64,000 nt of DNA from Burkholderiales bacterium. GTDB lineage: Bacteria > Pseudomonadota > Gammaproteobacteria > Burkholderiales > Burkholderiaceae_C. Below are positions 59,829 to 64,000 of this stretch, one piece after another. The notes under the pieces are model-generated. The model ran no database searches. It had not been told where the DNA came from and saw nothing but the letters and a program-made list of their open reading frames with translations. The position numbers were made by a program, and so were the translations under genes. The DNA lies in assembly GCA_028868855.1 (NCBI GenBank), contig JAGWTR010000011.1:53779-117778 (forward strand), read 5' to 3'. Position 1 is the stretch's first letter; every line of letters begins with the position of its first letter.

Positions 59829-60854
59829 TCACAAAGCATCCAAAGGGCTGAGCACCCCATGCCCACCAACCTTGAGAACGTGCGTGTAAATCATGGTGGT
59901 GCTCACATCGCTATGACCGAGTAATTCTTGCACCGTGCGGATGTCATAGCGCGCCTGCAACAGGTGCGTGGCAAACGAATGCCTCAGGGTGTGCGGGGTG
60001 GCCGGCTTGGTCATTCCAGTCAAAATGACGGCCTTCTTGAACGCGCGCTGAAAGGCCTGGTCCTGGACATGGTGGCGGCGCTCGACCCCGGTGCGCGGAT
60101 CGACCGACAAGTCCTCCACCGGAAAGACCCATTGCCAACCCCAGGTCTGGCCGGCCTTGGGAAACTTTGCACCCAACGCGCCCGGCATGTGCACGCCGTC
60201 AAGGTTCCGATCACGATCATGCATCCACAGCACCCGCGCGCGTTGGAGCTGCTCACGCAGAGGCTGCGTCAGGCGATCCGGCAGCATCACGGCGCGGTCC
60301 TTGCCGCCTTTGCCTTCACGCACCACGATGGTGTGGTGCTCAAAATCGATGTCCTTGACGCGTAGGCGCAGACCTTCCATCAGCCGCATGCCCGTTCCGT
60401 AGAGCAATTGCCCGATCAGGCGGAACTGGGGAGGCAGTGCCCCCAGCACCCGAGCGACTTCAGGCGCAGACAGAACGACCGGCAAGCGTCGCTCGGATTT
60501 GGGTCGGCCGATCTCCTTCAGCCACGGGATCTCTTGTCCTAGCACCTGCTGGTACAAAAACAGCAAGGCCGACAGGGCTTGCTTGTGGGTCGATGCGGCC
60601 ACGCGGCGTTCATTGGCCAGGTGCGACAGGTAAGCCTCGACTTCGGCGGCGCCCAGATCCCGAGGGTGCTTGCGCCCGTGGAACATGATGAACCCGTGCA
60701 CCCAGTACACGTAGGCGTCTTCGGTTCGGATGCTGTAGTGCAGGTACCGAACACGCTCGCGCACTTGGTCGAGTAGGCGTGTGGCCTTGAGTGGCGGCAA
60801 GGGGGCGGTGGAGTTGCCTGGTTGTTTGGCGAACCTTAATGGCTGTATATCCAT
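59829..60854 (-). CDS. intI: Integron integrase
   Basis: IntI-type tyrosine recombinase: [46 protein letters not shown], insert [68 protein letters not shown]. Confidence 0.96.
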   Translation of the reverse strand: MDIQPLRFAKQPGNSTAPLPPLKATRLLDQVRERVRYLHYSIRTEDAYVYWVHGFIMFHGRKHPRDLGAAEVEAYLSHLANERRVAASTHKQALSALLFLYQQVLGQEIPWLKEIGRPKSERRLPVVLSAPEVARVLGALPPQFRLIGQLLYGTGMRLMEGLRLRVKDIDFEHHTIVVREGKGGKDRAVMLPDRLTQPLREQLQRARVLWMHDRDRNLDGVHMPGALGAKFPKAGQTWGWQWVFPVEDLSVDPRTGVERRHHVQDQAFQRAFKKAVILTGMTKPATPHTLRHSFATHLLQARYDIRTVQELLGHSDVSTTMIYTHVLKVGGHGVLSPLDAL

Positions 60855-60858
60855 ACAG
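60843..60858. promoter_or_regulatory. LexA (SOS) box overlapping the intI start codon
   Basis: ctgtatatccatacag matches CTGT-N8-ACAG; intI ATG is 60854..60852. Confidence 0.85.
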
Positions 60859-61198
60859 CATCATTGCGTTTGTTGCAGGCCTTGGCAACACCTCCTAATG
60901 GGGGATGGTGCGACAAGGCTTTCAAAGCGGCCTGCTCTGTGATCAAGGCGTGGGCCCATTGCCGAACGTTCACCATTGAATCAGATATGGCGGGCCTTCG
61001 TTGACTTGGTGTTGACTCCCAAGCTCAGCGTATAGTGCATCGTAACAATTGACGCATAACCTGGGAGGGCGCATGCCAAGAACCGCACAAATCCCTTTTC
61101 GATCATGCACTTGCAGCCTGATGTCTTCAGCAGGTTCGGCCTCATTCGTAAGGTACATACAAGACGTTACGTGCAAAGCACGTGAGGTCTAAATTAAA

Positions 61199-61205
61199 GT
61201 TAGGC
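61199..61205 (+). other. First integron core site (attI/first-cassette junction), gttaggc
   Basis: GTTAGGC core between the divergent intI and the first cassette ORF. Confidence 0.75.
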
Positions 61206-61251
61206 TTTTCACCAACACCGGCCATTGCCATTCGATGGGACTCCATTCCAC

Positions 61252-61854
61252 ATGAACGACCAAAACCTCAAAGAGATTGTCGCCGCAGCAGAGTTCTTCA
61301 ATACGACGGCGAAGAAGGTACTCGCTGTGGATGGGCGTCTTCATGCCGAAACGCTGATCTCCGGAGTTTCAAGAATGGCCGGATCGCTCATGTATCGAAG
61401 CTTTGGATTTGACAAAGCGATCGAACCTGGAACTTCTGTTCTTTCTGATGAGGCGAACATTCACGGCCCCAAGCTAATGAACGTGATGCTCACAACGTTG
61501 CAGCAGTTGGGACGGCAAATTGGCGAGAACGATCTCAATCGCGATTACTTGTCAGCCAAGTTCTCCACACTCGATTTCCGAGAGTCTCATGATCGTCTTG
61601 CCCCCTTCTTCCTCAAGTATTGCGAAACGGCTCCGCTAGGCTTTCAACCGGCCGCACTTGGTGCAGCCGTCGCTGTGGCGTCACTTGTGCATGAGTGCGT
61701 TGATGTCTTACCAATTGAAAACGGCGCTGCGATTGCGGTATTTGGTTTTGTAGAGGGCACCAAGACAGCACCTTTTCCAATAGCGGGGTCTCCACAGAGA
61801 ACGCCCAGGTCCACGCCGGTTGCTGTCAAAAAGCCATGGTACAGGTTTTGGTAA
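61252..61854 (+). CDS. Integron cassette 1 hypothetical protein (200 aa)
   Basis: MNDQNLKEIVAAAEFFNTTAKKVLAVDGRLHAETLISGVSRMAGSLMYRSFG; bounded by core site and attC. Confidence 0.75.
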   Translation: MNDQNLKEIVAAAEFFNTTAKKVLAVDGRLHAETLISGVSRMAGSLMYRSFGFDKAIEPGTSVLSDEANIHGPKLMNVMLTTLQQLGRQIGENDLNRDYLSAKFSTLDFRESHDRLAPFFLKYCETAPLGFQPAALGAAVAVASLVHECVDVLPIENGAAIAVFGFVEGTKTAPFPIAGSPQRTPRSTPVAVKKPWYRFW

Positions 61855-61910
61855 TCAACTTTATCAACACAAAACCATGAGTAGTTCGCCCGCCTCCGCA
61901 TCTGTCACCA

Positions 61911-61977
61911 GCCTAACTGTAGGTTCAACGCGGACAAAAATGCTCCGCATTTTTGCCGGTTAACCTGGGCGTTAGGC
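61911..61977 (+). other. attC site 1
   Basis: gcctaac ... caaaaatgc-tcc-gcatttttg ... gcgttaggc: inverse core, hairpin, core. Confidence 0.9.
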
Positions 61978-62003
61978 TTTTTAGGGGCGTCGCTGCAATA
62001 AAA

Positions 62004-62363
62004 ATGGCATTCAAAATGAAACGCACATCTGAACTCAACATTACCTTGCTCGTCGTATTGCTCTCTGGTTGCGCAAGCACTGGCATCATCCCAATGGATC
62101 AAGATTCATATCTCATCGGCAAGAAGGATGGGACACCAGGACTCGGCGTTTCTCTTAGCAATAAAGCAGAGGTGTATCGTGAAGCCAATGATTTCTGCAG
62201 GTCAAAGGGACTTGAAGTCAAAACTTTGCAGGTAACAACAACGCCAGCGCGTCCCGCTCAACTTGGTTCGACTGAACTTCACTTCAAGTGTGTGGCGCCT
62301 GGTGGAACTGCGCAACCGCTCATACGCGAACCAGATCAAATAATTGAGAACCGTATTCGCTAA
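62004..62363 (+). CDS. Integron cassette 2 putative lipoprotein
   Basis: MKRTSELNITLLVVLLSGCASTG lipobox; between attC1 and attC2. Confidence 0.75.
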   Translation: MAFKMKRTSELNITLLVVLLSGCASTGIIPMDQDSYLIGKKDGTPGLGVSLSNKAEVYREANDFCRSKGLEVKTLQVTTTPARPAQLGSTELHFKCVAPGGTAQPLIREPDQIIENRIR

Positions 62364-62455
62364 CATTGGAACTGTGAATGAACCGCGCATTCACACATCA
62401 AGTGCAACACCCGTTAAAATCATGAGTAACCCAACCATCGTTGCATCTGCCGTCG

Positions 62456-62521
62456 GCCTAACATATTGGTCAAGGGGACAATTATGCTTCGCATAATCGC
62501 CCCTTACCGCGGGCGTTAGGC
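62456..62521 (+). other. attC site 2
   Basis: gcctaac ... gacaattatgc-ttc-gcataatcgcccc ... gcgttaggc. Confidence 0.9.
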
Positions 62522-62542
62522 TCTTTCTTTCGGAGTCAGCAC

Positions 62543-62809
62543 ATGGCAATAAGAAACGCCAGATTGGTGGTCCTAGCATGCCTCGCGATCGCGGGCGTCA
62601 CAGCATGGCTTGCCTACCTTACATGGGTGGGAGATTTCTCCTTCAGCGGCCGAGGTCTTTGGACTGCTATGTCTGGCCTACTGAATGCAATCTTCGGCCC
62701 GCGAGCTAGCGCTGCAATTTGGCTGTCGTTATCTCTAATAGCACTGGCGTGTGCCAGGCTCGTTTGGCACCATACACCGAAGTTGCCTACAGATCGCTTA
62801 CTTGGCTAA
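62543..62809 (+). CDS. Integron cassette 3 small membrane protein
   Basis: MAIRNARLVVLACLAIAGVTAWLAYLTWVGDFSF...AAIWLSLSLIALACARLVW; directly after attC2. Confidence 0.65.
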   Translation: MAIRNARLVVLACLAIAGVTAWLAYLTWVGDFSFSGRGLWTAMSGLLNAIFGPRASAAIWLSLSLIALACARLVWHHTPKLPTDRLLG

Positions 62810-62927
62810 GGGCGTTCAAGGTCGAGACACATCAGGCAAAATCTCCGGCAATCAATCCCAGCCAAATTCAAATACATGGTACGGTTTACGTGTTCTCTAC
62901 GCCCTCTACTCCGCGCCCCAGCGTAGT

Positions 62928-63993
62928 TTCACACAGCAAGTGCAACACCCCTTGAGACGCCATAATACACCGAGTGAGGGGTTTGAAATCCTAACCTCTT
63001 TCTCGGCCTCATATTGAGCTTTCTCGCAACCTCATCGCAATCAGCCTGAGTTACCGTGCTCATGCACATGCCCTTTGGGAAATATTGTCTCAGCAAGCCG
63101 TTGAAGTTCTCGTTGGAGCCACGTTCCCAAGAATGATACGGCGTCGCAAAATAACATTTAACCGGGTGAATCTGCTCAAGCGTGGCGTAATCATGGAACT
63201 CCGTGCCGTTGTCAAATGTGATCGTCTTGATACGCTTGCCGTGTTCGGCCAGGGCCATCAGCGCCGCTTGCGTGGTCTCCAGCATCGAGCGCGTGCTGAG
63301 CTTTTTGACGATCGCAAAGCCACTCTTGCGCTCCACCAAGGTCAGCACGCAATGGCGCTTGTCGCTGCCCATCACGGTGTCGCCCTCCCAGTGCCCCAAA
63401 CGCTGGCGCCCCTCCACTTCTTTGGGCCTGGCACTGATGTGCCGCTTGCCAGCCAGAATGCCTCTGGTGCTTCTGCCCCGGTAGCGCTTGCGGGCGAACT
63501 TGGACATGATTCGCGTGTACAACCAAAGGTGTCCACCCTTGACGCGGTCTCTGCGAATTCGCCGGTAGATCGTCTCGTGGCAGATGCTCAGCTCACCCAT
63601 CAAACCCAGCGTCCTGGCAATCTGCTCCGGGCTCCACTTCATCCACAGCAACGTGTCTATCCACACCCAATCAGCCGCCGTGTAGCGACTGCGACGGCGG
63701 CATCGCCGACGCCTGCCGATCGCGTAAACCTGCGCCTTCGATGGGCGGTAAAAACCGTCGTAACGGGTGGCGTTGCGCGCCACTTCACGACTGAGCGTCG
63801 AAGCACTTCGCCCCATCTCTTTGGCAATTGCACGCAGGCTCACACCGCTTCGCATTCGCGTGGAAATGAAGTATCGTTCTTCTTGGGTGAGTTGGTGATA
63901 TCCCATGTGGCAACCCCTGTCTGGCCGGAGAGAGGAAGCCGCAGTATCCCAGCTCCCCAACTTCTAAAACAGGTGTTGCACTTCGGATGTGAA
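62928..63993. mobile_element. IS30-family insertion sequence
   Basis: Both ends carry ttcaca-N4-aagtgcaacacc in inverted orientation around an IS30-type transposase. Confidence 0.8.
62929..63906 (-). CDS. IS30-family transposase
   Basis: MGYHQLTQEERYFISTRMRSGVSLRAIAKEMGRSASTLSREVARN; DDE core GHWEGDTVMGSDKRHCVLTLVERKSGF, FDNGTEFHDY, PYHSWERGSNENFNGLLRQYFPKG. Confidence 0.96.
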   Translation of the reverse strand: MGYHQLTQEERYFISTRMRSGVSLRAIAKEMGRSASTLSREVARNATRYDGFYRPSKAQVYAIGRRRRCRRRSRYTAADWVWIDTLLWMKWSPEQIARTLGLMGELSICHETIYRRIRRDRVKGGHLWLYTRIMSKFARKRYRGRSTRGILAGKRHISARPKEVEGRQRLGHWEGDTVMGSDKRHCVLTLVERKSGFAIVKKLSTRSMLETTQAALMALAEHGKRIKTITFDNGTEFHDYATLEQIHPVKCYFATPYHSWERGSNENFNGLLRQYFPKGMCMSTVTQADCDEVARKLNMRPRKRLGFQTPHSVYYGVSRGVALAV

Positions 63994-64000
63994 TCCGCGA

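Noticed and set aside
59829-60854. Generic phage or transposon integrase
   Set aside because: The integron-integrase-specific insert region, divergent attI/cassettes and adjacent attC sites identify it as IntI.

Overview
The window looks like a betaproteobacterial (Burkholderiales-like) chromosome segment with several mobile or accessory modules. These calls come from reading the sequence and ORF translations only; no database search was run. (1) 0-2 kb: arsenic operon (acr3 partial, two arsC, arsI, arsR). (2) 2.0-11.5 kb: block with a truncated tyrosine-recombinase remnant, two tandem GGDEF diguanylate cyclases, a 7TMR-DISM protein without GGDEF, an AraC regulator, a secretory lipase and a 7TMR-DISM-GGDEF protein. 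(3) 11.6-21.5 kb: Tn3-superfamily element of the Tn4651/Tn5041 type. It has divergent tnpS/tnpT-like genes around a palindromic putative resolution site, an ion-homeostasis/stress cargo (ynfA-nhaA / sulP-uspA), a 1009-aa TnpA, and a right terminal repeat that truncates a PRPP-synthetase-like gene. (4) 21.4-24.5 kb: prs-like, long-form thymidine/AMP phosphorylase, DUF2322 and dodecin genes. (5) IS3 orfA remnant, then a two-partner secretion locus (TpsA with GLUG and MBG repeats and a hexanucleotide microsatellite; TpsB). (6) Decayed ATPase/nuclease pair, then an uncharacterised J-domain operon downstream of fapA-like and copA genes. (7) Second tandem diguanylate cyclase pair, a pilin-like protein and a RES/Xre toxin-antitoxin pair. 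(8) Core PDH genes (aceE-aceF-lpd), a PAS kinase/FixJ-type regulator, folD, M3 oligopeptidase, a glutaredoxin-like gene and rpiA. (9) Chromosomal integron: intI with a perfect LexA-type box over its start codon, two clear attC sites, three cassette ORFs and an IS30-family insertion. The strongest leads are the SOS-linked integron with an IS30-end-like sequence inside a cassette, the Tn4651-like element and its cargo, and the J-domain operon.
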